A stretch of DNA of 64,000 nt from assembly GCA_016839585.1 (NCBI GenBank), contig JAEOTZ010000058.1, positions 129,792-193,791 of the forward strand, given 5' to 3'. This document shows positions 44,958 through 53,299 of this stretch, piece by piece. How positions within the stretch are numbered: position 1 is the first letter of the stretch; each line of letters begins with the position of its first letter. The position numbers were made by a program, and so were the translations under genes. A model generated the notes under the pieces. That model was not told the origin of the DNA. It saw only the letters and a list, made by a program, of their open reading frames with translations, and did no database searches. This DNA is from Promethearchaeota archaeon (lineage in GTDB: Archaea > Asgardarchaeota > Lokiarchaeia > Sigyniarchaeales > SOKP01).

Positions 44958-46145
44958 ATGGTAAGAAAAGGAATAAAGGATAAGGTTGCGATAATTGGCT
45001 GTGATATGACTAAATATGGAGAACTTTGGGATAAAAATCAATATGACTTACTTTTTGAAGCTTTTCAAGGCGCCTGTAAAGACACTGGAATTAAAAAAGA
45101 TGAAATTGATGCTAGCTGGATTGGAATATTCTACTACTTTACTGGACTTTCTGGCGCTATGGTTGAAGATATTTTAAGAATGGATGGGAAACCCTCTACT
45201 AGAGTTGAAAATTATTGTGCTAGCGGAATGGATGCATTCAGAAATGCAAGTTTTGCGATTGCATCAGGTGCATATGATGTTGCGCTCGCTTGTGGAGTAG
45301 AGAAACTAATGGATGAGGGAGGTAGTGGACTTCCAGGATTTAAACTTTTTGGACATCCCTTATATCCGACTCCATCTGCACCAGCAATGTTTTCCATGGC
45401 TGCAACAAGATGTTTCCATGACTATGGATGGACAAAAGAAGATCTTGCTAGAGTTGCTGTCAAAAATCATGATAATGGTTCATATCATCCAAAAGCACAC
45501 TTCAGAAGTAAAATCACAATTGATCAGGTAATGAAAGCTCCCATGATCGCTGATCCTCTTGGTCGATTCGATTGCTGTGCAATGTCTGATGGTGCAGCTG
45601 CCTTAATCTTGACTACACCAGAACTTGCTGAGAGTTATGCTCATGCAGATGATTATATTTTAGTCAAAGCTAATGCTATTTCATGTAGAACGAACTTTCC
45701 ATGGTATATACCTCCTAATGGTCCTGGAGCAGATTTAACCAGCTTCCCAGCAACCGTAAAAGCAGCTGAATATGCGTATAAGGAAGCAGGAATTACTGAT
45801 CCTCGAAAAGAAATCGATTGTGCAGAGGTTCATGATTGTTTCACAATTACAGAATTAATAAATTGTCAAGATTTGAAATTTTGCGATCGTGGTCAAGCTG
45901 CTGAAGAATTAAAGAATGGAACCTTTAATTGGGATGGTGAAACCGCAGTGAATCCATCAGGTGGGTTAAAGTCATTTGGCCATCCAATCGGATCTACAGG
46001 TTGTCGAATGTTAACAGAGATTACAAAACAATTACAGGGACGTGCAGAAGGAAGACAAGTACCAGATGCAAAAATCGGATTATGTCATAATCTTGGTGGA
46101 GCATTTACAGTCTGTTCTACTACAGTTTTAAGTCAAAGAGATTAA
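44958..46145 (+). CDS. Thiolase (acetyl-CoA C-acetyltransferase-like, SCP-x type)
   Basis: 395 residues, preceded by GGAGGTAG. The acyl-accepting Cys87 lies in VENYCASGMDAFRNAS. GHPIGSTGCRMLTEI supplies the catalytic His, EVHDCFTITELI the SCP-x-type H-x-x-F block, and LCHNLGGAFTVCSTTVL the end segment, where the usual C-x-G is replaced by N-L-G-G. This form lacks the long loop of classical thiolases and usually works with a DUF35 partner, here the C-terminal domain of the preceding protein. It would condense or cleave acyl-CoA thioesters. Substrate chain length is unknown. Confidence 0.85.
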   Translation: MVRKGIKDKVAIIGCDMTKYGELWDKNQYDLLFEAFQGACKDTGIKKDEIDASWIGIFYYFTGLSGAMVEDILRMDGKPSTRVENYCASGMDAFRNASFAIASGAYDVALACGVEKLMDEGGSGLPGFKLFGHPLYPTPSAPAMFSMAATRCFHDYGWTKEDLARVAVKNHDNGSYHPKAHFRSKITIDQVMKAPMIADPLGRFDCCAMSDGAAALILTTPELAESYAHADDYILVKANAISCRTNFPWYIPPNGPGADLTSFPATVKAAEYAYKEAGITDPRKEIDCAEVHDCFTITELINCQDLKFCDRGQAAEELKNGTFNWDGETAVNPSGGLKSFGHPIGSTGCRMLTEITKQLQGRAEGRQVPDAKIGLCHNLGGAFTVCSTTVLSQRD

Positions 46146-46167
46146 AAAAATATAAATTATTAAAAAA

Positions 46168-46176
46168 TTTTTTTTT
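46168..46176 (+). terminator. T9 tract between convergent genes
   Basis: Nine T residues 23 bases after the thiolase stop, with a second T8 tract following to about 46197. Likely ends the thiolase transcript before the convergent mscL gene. Confidence 0.5.
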
Positions 46177-46213
46177 CTTTTTGTTTTTATTTTTTTTCTA
46201 TTATAGAAGTGAG

Positions 46214-46612
46214 TTATTCAATCCCTAATTTAGTGGCATATTTAACTATTAGAAATATGATAAACGCAATTATTATGAAATTAATAAAAGCTGCGATAAA
46301 TTTTCCGGTGTAGAATACGGTAACACCAATGTCAAATTTAATATCTCCAATGTCTTCAAAATTAGGTACAAAAATCCCTATAATTGGAGTTATTATATCT
46401 TGAGCTAGTGATAAAATTAATGCATTTACAGCAAGACCGATAATAAATGCCGATGCAAGTCCAAGTACCTTATATTTTTTGATAAAATTTAAAAATTCTT
46501 GAGCTAGATTCTTTGGTTTTTCCGGTTCTGGTACTGGTTTAGGGGTAAGAAATTCGCGAATTTTTTTTAATTCCTCTAACATATCGTTTTCTTTAGACAA
46601 TTTTTTTTTCAC
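46214..46612 (-). CDS. mscL: Large-conductance mechanosensitive channel MscL
   Basis: 132 residues. The N-terminal amphipathic part is replaced by a charged and proline-rich leader (LTPKPVPEPEKPKN). The helix FLNFIKKYKVLGLASAFIIG begins TM1 (50-72), which has the small-residue GLAVNAL packing face. A loop with ITPIIGIFVPNFEDI follows, then TM2 (about 104-125, KFIAAFINFIIIAFIIFLIV) and a short basic tail. These match MscL, whose pentamer opens under membrane tension to release solutes. In bacterial MscL the leader is shorter, so about 30 residues here are extra. Confidence 0.82.
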   Translation of the reverse strand: MKKKLSKENDMLEELKKIREFLTPKPVPEPEKPKNLAQEFLNFIKKYKVLGLASAFIIGLAVNALILSLAQDIITPIIGIFVPNFEDIGDIKFDIGVTVFYTGKFIAAFINFIIIAFIIFLIVKYATKLGIE

Positions 46613-46721
46613 TCATTCATTTTTTTATTTAAATTGGTTCTATTTCAATTTTATAACTATATAGGTAGAAATTAATAGAGCGATATATAAAGATTCTCTA
46701 AATACATTATAATAAATAATT

Positions 46722-46770
46722 AAACCATAAGAAGAATTTGTCAAGCATTAAAATTCTTCCTTATTGGTTT
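46722..46770. repeat. Long imperfect hairpin upstream of moxR
   Basis: AAACCATAAGAAGAATTT (46722-46739) pairs with AAATTCTTCCTTATTGGTTT (46751-46770). This gives 18 base pairs with two single-base bulges and an 11-base loop. It ends 44 bases before the moxR start. It could be an operator, an RNA element, or the footprint of a small mobile element. Confidence 0.6.
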
Positions 46771-46814
46771 AAAAAGTAAAAAAATATTTAATTTTAAATT
46801 AATTTTAGTTAATT

Positions 46815-47669
46815 ATGAGTAAAAGTACATTTAATCAATTTAGGGGAGACGTAAATACTGACAAAATTAAATATATCGCTGACCCTCAATTACGTAATAT
46901 TGTTAATGTTTCAATAGCTTTAGGTAGACCTCTCCTAGTGAAAGGAGAACCGGGAACTGGGAAGACACTTCTGTCTCATGCTATTGCTGAAGCATTAGGA
47001 AAGCGATTGATTATCTGGAATATAAAAAGTACCACTGAAGGTATTGATGGTTGCTATATGTATGATACTGTCCAACGTTTAAACGATAGTAGATTTGGTT
47101 CTGAGGATCGAAATGTAGATAACATAAAAGATTATATAACTTTAGGACCTTTAGGAGAAGCTTTTGTTTCTAACGAACAAGTTATTTTATTGATAGATGA
47201 AATAGATAAAGCAGATATCGAGTTTCCAAATGATCTTCTGCAAGAATTAGATGTAATGGAATTCTATGTAAAAGAGACAAAAGAATTTATAAAAGCAAAA
47301 ACACGACCTATCGTGGTTATTACCTCTAATAATGAAAAGGAACTTCCTGATGCCTTTTTAAGAAGATGCGTATTTCACTGGATTGAATTTCCTTCCAAAG
47401 ACTTTATGGCAGAGATTTGTAAACTACATTACCCTAACTTAAAGCAGAACTTATTAGATCAATGTCTTAAGCATTTCTATGCGTTAAGAGCCATTACAAA
47501 ATTAAGAAAAATGCCCTCTACATCTGAACTCCTTGATTGGATAGGTGTTCTACTAAAAAGTGGTATATCAGTCGAGGAAATGAACAAAAAAATACCATTT
47601 TTAGGTGTATTAATCAAAAAAGAAAAGGATTATGAAGTTGTCCTAGATAAAATTAAATTTCCAACTTAA
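46815..47669 (+). CDS. MoxR-family AAA+ ATPase
   Basis: 284 residues. Walker A is GEPGTGKTLLSHAIAEAL near 43-60, and Walker B is VILLIDEIDKADIEFPND near 120. Sensor 1 is VVITSNNEKELPD, and the arginine finger region is DAFLRRCVFHWIEFP. This is the MoxR pattern, with the 'ID-E-I-D-K/R-A' box and an 'N-E-x-x-L-P-x-A-F-L-R-R' arginine finger. MoxR ATPases work as chaperones with von Willebrand factor A proteins. The partner gene is the vWA protein at 49125. Between them lie a truncated copy of the vWA start and an endonuclease gene, so the original operon has been interrupted. Confidence 0.88.
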   Translation: MSKSTFNQFRGDVNTDKIKYIADPQLRNIVNVSIALGRPLLVKGEPGTGKTLLSHAIAEALGKRLIIWNIKSTTEGIDGCYMYDTVQRLNDSRFGSEDRNVDNIKDYITLGPLGEAFVSNEQVILLIDEIDKADIEFPNDLLQELDVMEFYVKETKEFIKAKTRPIVVITSNNEKELPDAFLRRCVFHWIEFPSKDFMAEICKLHYPNLKQNLLDQCLKHFYALRAITKLRKMPSTSELLDWIGVLLKSGISVEEMNKKIPFLGVLIKKEKDYEVVLDKIKFPT

Positions 47670-47697
47670 TTTAAAATAAAAAATGAAAATTTTCTAA

Positions 47698-47772
47698 ATG
47701 TTTATCGAATTTTTTTATTACTTAAAAGAGAGATTGCCGGTAAGTATTACAGAATATATGACCCTAATATAA
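47698..47772 (+). pseudogene. Truncated duplicate of the vWA gene 5' end
   Basis: ATG at 47698 begins MFIEFFYYLKERLPVSITEY, then MTLI and a TAA at 47770. The intact vWA protein at 49125 begins with the same 20 residues, followed by ITLLEAL, so 22 of 24 residues agree. Many third-codon positions differ (for example ATC for ATA, TTG-CCG for CTT-CCT), so this is not a fresh copy. It lies 28 bases after moxR, exactly where the vWA gene should be. It ends next to the 3' end of the reverse-strand endonuclease gene. Confidence 0.8.
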
Positions 47773-47795
47773 AGAATTCAGTGATAAGCTCTAGT

Positions 47796-48896
47796 TTATA
47801 GAAAATTATCTAAATCTTTTAAGTCATACCATTCAATAAGATGGTTATATTGCTTTATTTTTGTTAATCTATAACCTGTATTTCTCTCAAATTCATCTAA
47901 AATAAATCCTTGAATTATTGCGGGGTGGTTCATTTTCATATCAATTTTCTGAGGAAAAACAATAAGAATTATTCCATTATCTTCACATAATTCTTTTTTT
48001 TCATTATCATATCGTTGTTGTTCCAAAAAGTCTTGATAAATTTTATGAAAGAAATTAGGGAATTCATCGTGTTGTATGCCATTAAATTCAAAAGCTAACT
48101 TAATTTGATTTTCAGTAATCCTTACTAAAGCAAATCCATCTAAATGCATCTGACCATCATAACAAGGTATTAGTCTAGACAGTTTGATTTTATTAAATTT
48201 TTCTTTGAAAATTTTTTCAAAATACCAACGACAGATCTCCTCATATCTACCTTCAGCACATCCTGGACACCCCTTACCTTGTTGTATGTCATTATACATA
48301 GCAAACCATTCATGGGATTGTTCACATTTCCATTTCAATTTTGATTTACTTGGAACTTTAATTTTTTTCTTCATTATTTGATGGTACTCCTTTTCTGACG
48401 TTAGAATATCAAAACCCCTTAACATTGCTAACTTTTTACAATTTTGATAGGATATTGGTAAATTTCCATAGCAATAAGGGCATCCAGTTTTTATATGTTT
48501 TAAATTATTATATGTTGCATTCCATTCATGACCTTGAGAACAACTCCATCTTAATTTTACTTTACTTGGAACCTTATTTCGATTTTTCATTGATTTATTA
48601 AATTCGTTAGTAGTAGTAATTAACTGAAACCCTCTTAATTTTGCTAAATCCTTACATGCTTGATAAGATATTGCCACATTTCCATAACAATAAGGACAGC
48701 TGGATTTACGTTGTTTTACATTGTTATATGAAGCGGTCCATTGGTGTCCCTGGTCACATTCCCATTTGAGTTTAATTTTACTTGGAACTGTCTTTCTATT
48801 ATTTATTAACTTGCTAAACTCCATTTCTGAAATTTTTAACTCAAAACCTCTTAATTTTGCCAATTCTTTACAATTTTGATATGAAATCTTTCTCAT
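47796..48896 (-). CDS. Zinc-finger (DUF4379-like, x3) endonuclease, putative mobile homing nuclease
   Basis: 366 residues. Three repeats of about 70 residues (roughly 4-72, 75-145, 148-213) each contain ISYQ-x-C-K-x-LA-x-LRGF, then C-x-Q-G/S-HEW and CPYCYGN or CPGC. These are treble-clef zinc fingers like those beside phage and giant-virus nucleases. The C-terminal domain resembles Vsr/PD-(D/E)xK nucleases: MHLDGFALV with the Asp, LAFEFNGIQHDEFPNFF with the acidic strand, and KKELCEDNGIILIVFP. Such solo genes often behave as homing endonucleases. It sits in reverse orientation between a truncated and an intact copy of the vWA gene, which suggests it inserted there. Confidence 0.72.
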   Translation of the reverse strand: MRKISYQNCKELAKLRGFELKISEMEFSKLINNRKTVPSKIKLKWECDQGHQWTASYNNVKQRKSSCPYCYGNVAISYQACKDLAKLRGFQLITTTNEFNKSMKNRNKVPSKVKLRWSCSQGHEWNATYNNLKHIKTGCPYCYGNLPISYQNCKKLAMLRGFDILTSEKEYHQIMKKKIKVPSKSKLKWKCEQSHEWFAMYNDIQQGKGCPGCAEGRYEEICRWYFEKIFKEKFNKIKLSRLIPCYDGQMHLDGFALVRITENQIKLAFEFNGIQHDEFPNFFHKIYQDFLEQQRYDNEKKELCEDNGIILIVFPQKIDMKMNHPAIIQGFILDEFERNTGYRLTKIKQYNHLIEWYDLKDLDNFL

Positions 48897-49124
48897 AGCG
48901 AGTAGCCTTTTAATAATAATACAAAATAATAATTATCGAAATAAAATTAACGAGTTTTTTGAATTTCAGATTTTTAAATGAGTTTTTCATATGATTAGTT
49001 TTCTATTATAAGATCATTTTGATTTTTAAGAAAATTAAAACAGTATAGAACTCGTCCAAAAACTAATATTATATTGTTAACTCTATATAATTAATCATCA
49101 TTGAAAAGATTAAGATTTAATTAA

Positions 49125-50549
49125 ATGTTTATAGAATTTTTTTATTACCTTAAAGAGCGACTTCCTGTATCAATAACAGAGTATATTACTTTGTTAGAAG
49201 CCTTAAATAAAGGGCTTATCCATAATATGGTCGAGTTTTATTACGTTTCAAGATCTATTTTATGTAAAAATGAACATCATTTTGATATCTATGATATTGC
49301 GTTTGCTAATTTTTTCAAGGATAAAATGGTAAATTTCCCTGAAAATATTAAACAAGAAATTTGGGATTGGCTCAATAAAGATATTACCTTACCTGAGCTG
49401 ATAGAAGGCTTACAAATACTTTTAAGAGAATATCAACAGTATCTAAATATCGAGGATTTACAACAGTTTCTTGAAGATTTGTTGGAAAAATACGGTGAAG
49501 ATGCAGAAAAATTACTATTAATAAACGCCCCAGATGAGATAAAAGATGAAATTTGGAACTGGCTACAAAAAAATCTTGATCTCTCAGAAATAGATGCCAC
49601 TTTTCAAGAGATGGCAAGTCAATTTTTTGACCTAGAAGATTTACAAAAACATTTCGAAGAATTAATGCAAAAACAAGATGGAGAACATAATTTTGGCCAT
49701 CACTGGATTGGAACTCAGGGACAATCTCCATTTGGGCATTCTGGTCAAAATCCAATGGATATGAGAGTCGGTGGATCTTCAGGTATGCGAATGGCTGTCC
49801 AAATAGCTCAAAAAAGAATCTTTAAAGATTATAGAAAAGATATCGTGCTAGATACAAGACAAATTAAAGTAGCATTAAAAAGACTCAGAAAACTCGAAGA
49901 AATTGGTAAAAAAGATGAGCTAGACATTGACGAGACAATTGATAAAACCGCTAAAAATGGCGGTGATATTGAAATTGTGTTTAATAAACGCAGAAAAAAC
50001 GACGTTAAACTTCTTCTCTTAATGGATGTCGGTGGAAGTATGACACCATATGCCCATTTAGTTAATCTGCTATTCTCCGCAGCTAATCACATGTCACACT
50101 GGAAGGATTTTAAATACTTTTACTTTCACAATTGTTTATATGAAAGTTTATATCATAATGCAAAAAGAAATCCTGAAGAATCAACCCCATTCGAAGATTT
50201 TTTGAAGAAGTTCAATAATAAATATAAAGTAGTCGTAGTTGGCGATGCAGCTATGGCTAGCTGGGAATTGACGGAACGTTATGGTTCTATTTATTATTAC
50301 CATCGGAATGAAATGCCTGGAGTCTATTATATCAAAGAACTCGCTCGACATTTCAAAAATAATGTTGTATGGTTGAATCCAGAGTTGATCAGACCAGAGT
50401 GGGCACCCTGGACTAGAAAGATTATTTCTAGTATAATTCCTATGTTTGACTTAACAATAGAAGGGATTGAAGAAGCGATGGATTATCTTCGCAAGGGCGG
50501 AAAAGATATATATACGACCGTTCAACTACTTAAGGGATTTAGCTACTAA
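49125..50549 (+). CDS. vWA (CoxE-like) protein, MoxR partner
   Basis: 474 residues. The N-terminal half is helical and acidic. From about 295 the von Willebrand A domain begins: VKLLLLMDVGGSMTPYAHLV supplies the metal site (D-V-G-G-S in place of D-x-S-x-S, as is usual in CoxE-like proteins). FKYFYFHNCLYESLYHNAK and KVVVVGDAAMASWELTERYG, with the second Asp, follow. MoxR ATPases load or remodel targets through such proteins. The gene stands 1.45 kb from moxR. In related loci the two are normally adjacent, so the gap holding the endonuclease is an insertion. It converges with the HTH nuclease, with 3 bases between stops. Confidence 0.85.
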   Translation: MFIEFFYYLKERLPVSITEYITLLEALNKGLIHNMVEFYYVSRSILCKNEHHFDIYDIAFANFFKDKMVNFPENIKQEIWDWLNKDITLPELIEGLQILLREYQQYLNIEDLQQFLEDLLEKYGEDAEKLLLINAPDEIKDEIWNWLQKNLDLSEIDATFQEMASQFFDLEDLQKHFEELMQKQDGEHNFGHHWIGTQGQSPFGHSGQNPMDMRVGGSSGMRMAVQIAQKRIFKDYRKDIVLDTRQIKVALKRLRKLEEIGKKDELDIDETIDKTAKNGGDIEIVFNKRRKNDVKLLLLMDVGGSMTPYAHLVNLLFSAANHMSHWKDFKYFYFHNCLYESLYHNAKRNPEESTPFEDFLKKFNNKYKVVVVGDAAMASWELTERYGSIYYYHRNEMPGVYYIKELARHFKNNVVWLNPELIRPEWAPWTRKIISSIIPMFDLTIEGIEEAMDYLRKGGKDIYTTVQLLKGFSY

Positions 50550-50552
50550 TTT

Positions 50553-51935
50553 TTAAAACAACTTTTTTTGTTCATATTTAGGGGGTATTTTAAAATACTC
50601 ATTAATTGATCTCTTAATTAGTCCTTTTTGCTTTAACTCTCTCCTTAATTGGATTTTATTATTCCATTTAATATTATTTTGTTCATGGATTTTTGTCAAA
50701 GTATCAATATCTACATTATCATTTAAGTCTATGATTTGCTCAAAATGTTCTTTAGCTTTTCCTTGGAGTCCGATGAGATCTGTGAAGAGTTCATGACTAA
50801 TCACTTTGATATTTTCATGATAGATTATGGACTGGTCTTTTGGGAGAGGTTTCAAAGGGTCATAAGGGTACCATCGAATACCAACAATATATAACATTAT
50901 ATCTGGGCGTTGATATTTAAAGTTTTTCCTAATAATATTGTTATCTGAAATATCATTAGTAAAATCGAATTGAATGGCTTTGATATGGTCAAATTGGGTA
51001 TTTAAAGATTTAGCAGGAATGTTATGGATGAGGAATGAGAGATCATTTGTATTGTTGAGATCTTTTAAGCGATTTTGAAGGAATTTTTGATCATTTAGTA
51101 TTAATCCGTCACCACCTTTAGAATTATTTGGATAAATTTTTGGTTCAGCGAAAAAAGTTTCTTTATGATATTTTTGAAAATAAAGGGTCAATTCATCAAG
51201 AATGCAAAAATGTGTTAGAGTTCCTAAGAGTCTATAAATATCATTTGGAAATCGATTTTCATAAGATTTATCCTCATCTTTAAATACATATTCTTTTGCA
51301 TATTTCTTAACAGAACCGGCCGAGATATCATACTTATCTGCTATCTGAATCATATTTAAATTAGTATTTTTTATATCATTAATAATTGAATTACGTGTTT
51401 CATCTGATATTTTCTCTCGAGCGGGCCATTTTCTTTCATATTCTTCTTTAGTATTTTCTTTTTTAGCAATTCTCTCAATTGCATTTCTTGAAACACCCAA
51501 TTTTTTGCTAATCCATCTTTGAGGGATAGGATAAAATTTTTTAACTTCTTCTTTAATTTTTTCATATAATTCAATTGAAATAATTTCAGTAGGACTCGGA
51601 AATCTCTCGATTTTAGCATTTTCATTTTCAAGAACATGTTCACGGGCATAATCTCCGATAGCATGATGCGAGAGATAAATTCCTTTTTCCTTCAACTCAT
51701 TTGAAATTGCTCTCATGGATAAATTGGAATTGATGGTCTTTTGCATTACATATTGGGGGATTTCACCATTTTCATTTACTCTTTTAGCGGCATTAATAAA
51801 TTTTTTTCTTAGCTTAAAATTTTTTTCAATTTTACGGATCCAATTAATAAAAAGGGTGGTGATTTTAGCACCCCTGTTTGCATATTTTGTCTTCAGATTC
51901 TTTTTTTTATTATTATTTTTTGATATTTCATCCAT
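50553..51935 (-). CDS. HTH-rich protein with possible nuclease domain, putative mobile gene
   Basis: 460 residues, very basic at the N-terminus. Three helix-turn-helix units are visible: SMRAISNELKEKGIYLSHHA (about 70-95), PIPQRWISKKLGVSRNAIER (about 138-157) and NMIQIADKYDISAGSVKKYA (about 195-214). All are of the recombinase/homing-nuclease-associated type. The C-terminal 230 residues are alpha/beta, with FDHIKAIQFDFTND and RPDIMLYIVGIRWYP, which could be a PD-(D/E)xK-like nuclease core. I cannot place catalytic residues with confidence. It lies directly against the vWA gene (tail to tail) and head-on against the damaged alpha-toroid gene. That is a position consistent with insertion. Confidence 0.5.
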   Translation of the reverse strand: MDEISKNNNKKKNLKTKYANRGAKITTLFINWIRKIEKNFKLRKKFINAAKRVNENGEIPQYVMQKTINSNLSMRAISNELKEKGIYLSHHAIGDYAREHVLENENAKIERFPSPTEIISIELYEKIKEEVKKFYPIPQRWISKKLGVSRNAIERIAKKENTKEEYERKWPAREKISDETRNSIINDIKNTNLNMIQIADKYDISAGSVKKYAKEYVFKDEDKSYENRFPNDIYRLLGTLTHFCILDELTLYFQKYHKETFFAEPKIYPNNSKGGDGLILNDQKFLQNRLKDLNNTNDLSFLIHNIPAKSLNTQFDHIKAIQFDFTNDISDNNIIRKNFKYQRPDIMLYIVGIRWYPYDPLKPLPKDQSIIYHENIKVISHELFTDLIGLQGKAKEHFEQIIDLNDNVDIDTLTKIHEQNNIKWNNKIQLRRELKQKGLIKRSINEYFKIPPKYEQKKLF

Positions 51936-51954
51936 CTCCTTATTTATTATAATA

Positions 51955-52923
51955 TTAACTATAAAACCTCTTAAAAACGCGACAGACTTCCAAATCGAAC
52001 CAATAAGAGTTGTCAGGATCGTTTTTCATCATCATAAAGTGTAAACCCCAGCGACCGTTTGATTGTTACTCATCTATAAAGTATTGAAGTCCTTTGTTAA
52101 TCTTAGGTTCATCTCTAGAAAATCCAAGCTTTGAAACAGTATCCAAAGCTGATAAAAGGTCAGTCCAAAAAAATGGAATGTAAAATTTGAACCAATAACT
52201 TTTATCTTGTCGTGAGCTATATTTATCTCTTTGAAAAAATCGGGAAATTAGAAGATTTCCGGCCTCTCTTGCCTCATTACAATTTTTGTATTTGGGATGA
52301 GCAGCAAACGCTCGCAGCACCATTCCAGTTAACCAATGCGAGGAAGGTTTCGTTTTATCAGGGGATATTGGCGCGGGTAAGGCGTAAACCTCTTGCCAAG
52401 TGCAGGGTTTTGTTAACATAGGCAGCCCCCAACCGCCATCCGTGTGTCTCATCGAGAGAAACCATTGAAAGCCCTTCTCTATTCTTGGATCGTCATGGAA
52501 CTCTGCCTTATTTAAAAGTTCCAGTAAAGCACCCATGTAATTAGGCATATACTGATTGCTGTAAATACCTCTAATATCACCTTCCTCTGTTTGACATCTA
52601 AAGATAAACTCGGCGGCTTTTCTCGTACACTTATGTTTTTTATTTAAGCTGTATTTAGGTACAAGTTCTCTCAGACTTTTAAAAACCGCCCACAAATGTC
52701 TATTTTCGTTGTACTGGCTAGGTTTTCCCGTTGGTTTCCACGATCCATCGGTTAATTGCTTCCGTATTATTTTTTGTGCATATGGTTCTTCCCAAATTGT
52801 TTTGATTGGTTCAACTTCCTCTTCTAAAAGGTCTCGCTTTACGAAATATTGAATTGCTTTATTTTTTGTGCTAGATAGACTCGATAAAGGATCGTATTTT
52901 AACTTTTTTAACCAATTATTCAT
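51955..52923 (-). pseudogene. Alpha/alpha-toroid (prenyltransferase/cyclase-like) protein broken by an in-frame TAA
   Basis: The intact part (52066-52923, 285 residues) is an alpha-toroid of the squalene-cyclase/prenyltransferase type. QLTDGSWKPTGKPSQ, FRCQTEEGDIRG and FLSMRHTDGGWGLPML are QW-like repeats. After QYFIDE comes a TAA at 52066-52068. The same frame then continues QSNGRWGLHFMMMKNDPDNS, then YWFDLEVCRVFKRFYS, to a TAA at 51955. The continuation is a further QW-like repeat, so the stop is a nonsense mutation rather than the natural end. Whether the shortened protein still works is open. The substrate is unknown; no isoprenoid genes are adjacent. Confidence 0.7.
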
Positions 52924-53299
52924 ATTATATTAAAACCTCATTTAATTTATGGTTCTATATATTATTGTCACAGGAATGAAATGCTTGGAATTTACTTTCT
53001 AGATGTCCAAATTTCTTTCTAGATTTTAATAATTTATTAAAATATCCTATAATATTATTATTTTTTGACAAAAATAGAAACCATCCAATAGATATAAATA
53101 CTCAATTTTGAATAATAACCTACAAATTCCAATCCCTATTTAAATTAATTTGTAGTATGACAAAACGACCAAAATTAAAAATTGTTTTATTATTAATTGT
53201 TGTATTATTTTTCTCAGTTTTCCATTAACTTTCTAATCTAATCATTCATAAAAGCTAAAAAAAAAAATAATTATTAAGGATTTTAATACTCTTTATCTA
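52924..53299. other. 376-bp spacer with one tiny membrane-peptide frame
   Basis: AT-rich. An ATG at 53157 begins MTKRPKLKIVLLLIVVLFFS, then VFH and a stop at 53226-53228. This 23-residue basic-plus-hydrophobic peptide could be a small membrane peptide or the broken signal sequence of a lost surface protein. Nothing else coding is seen. Confidence 0.3.
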
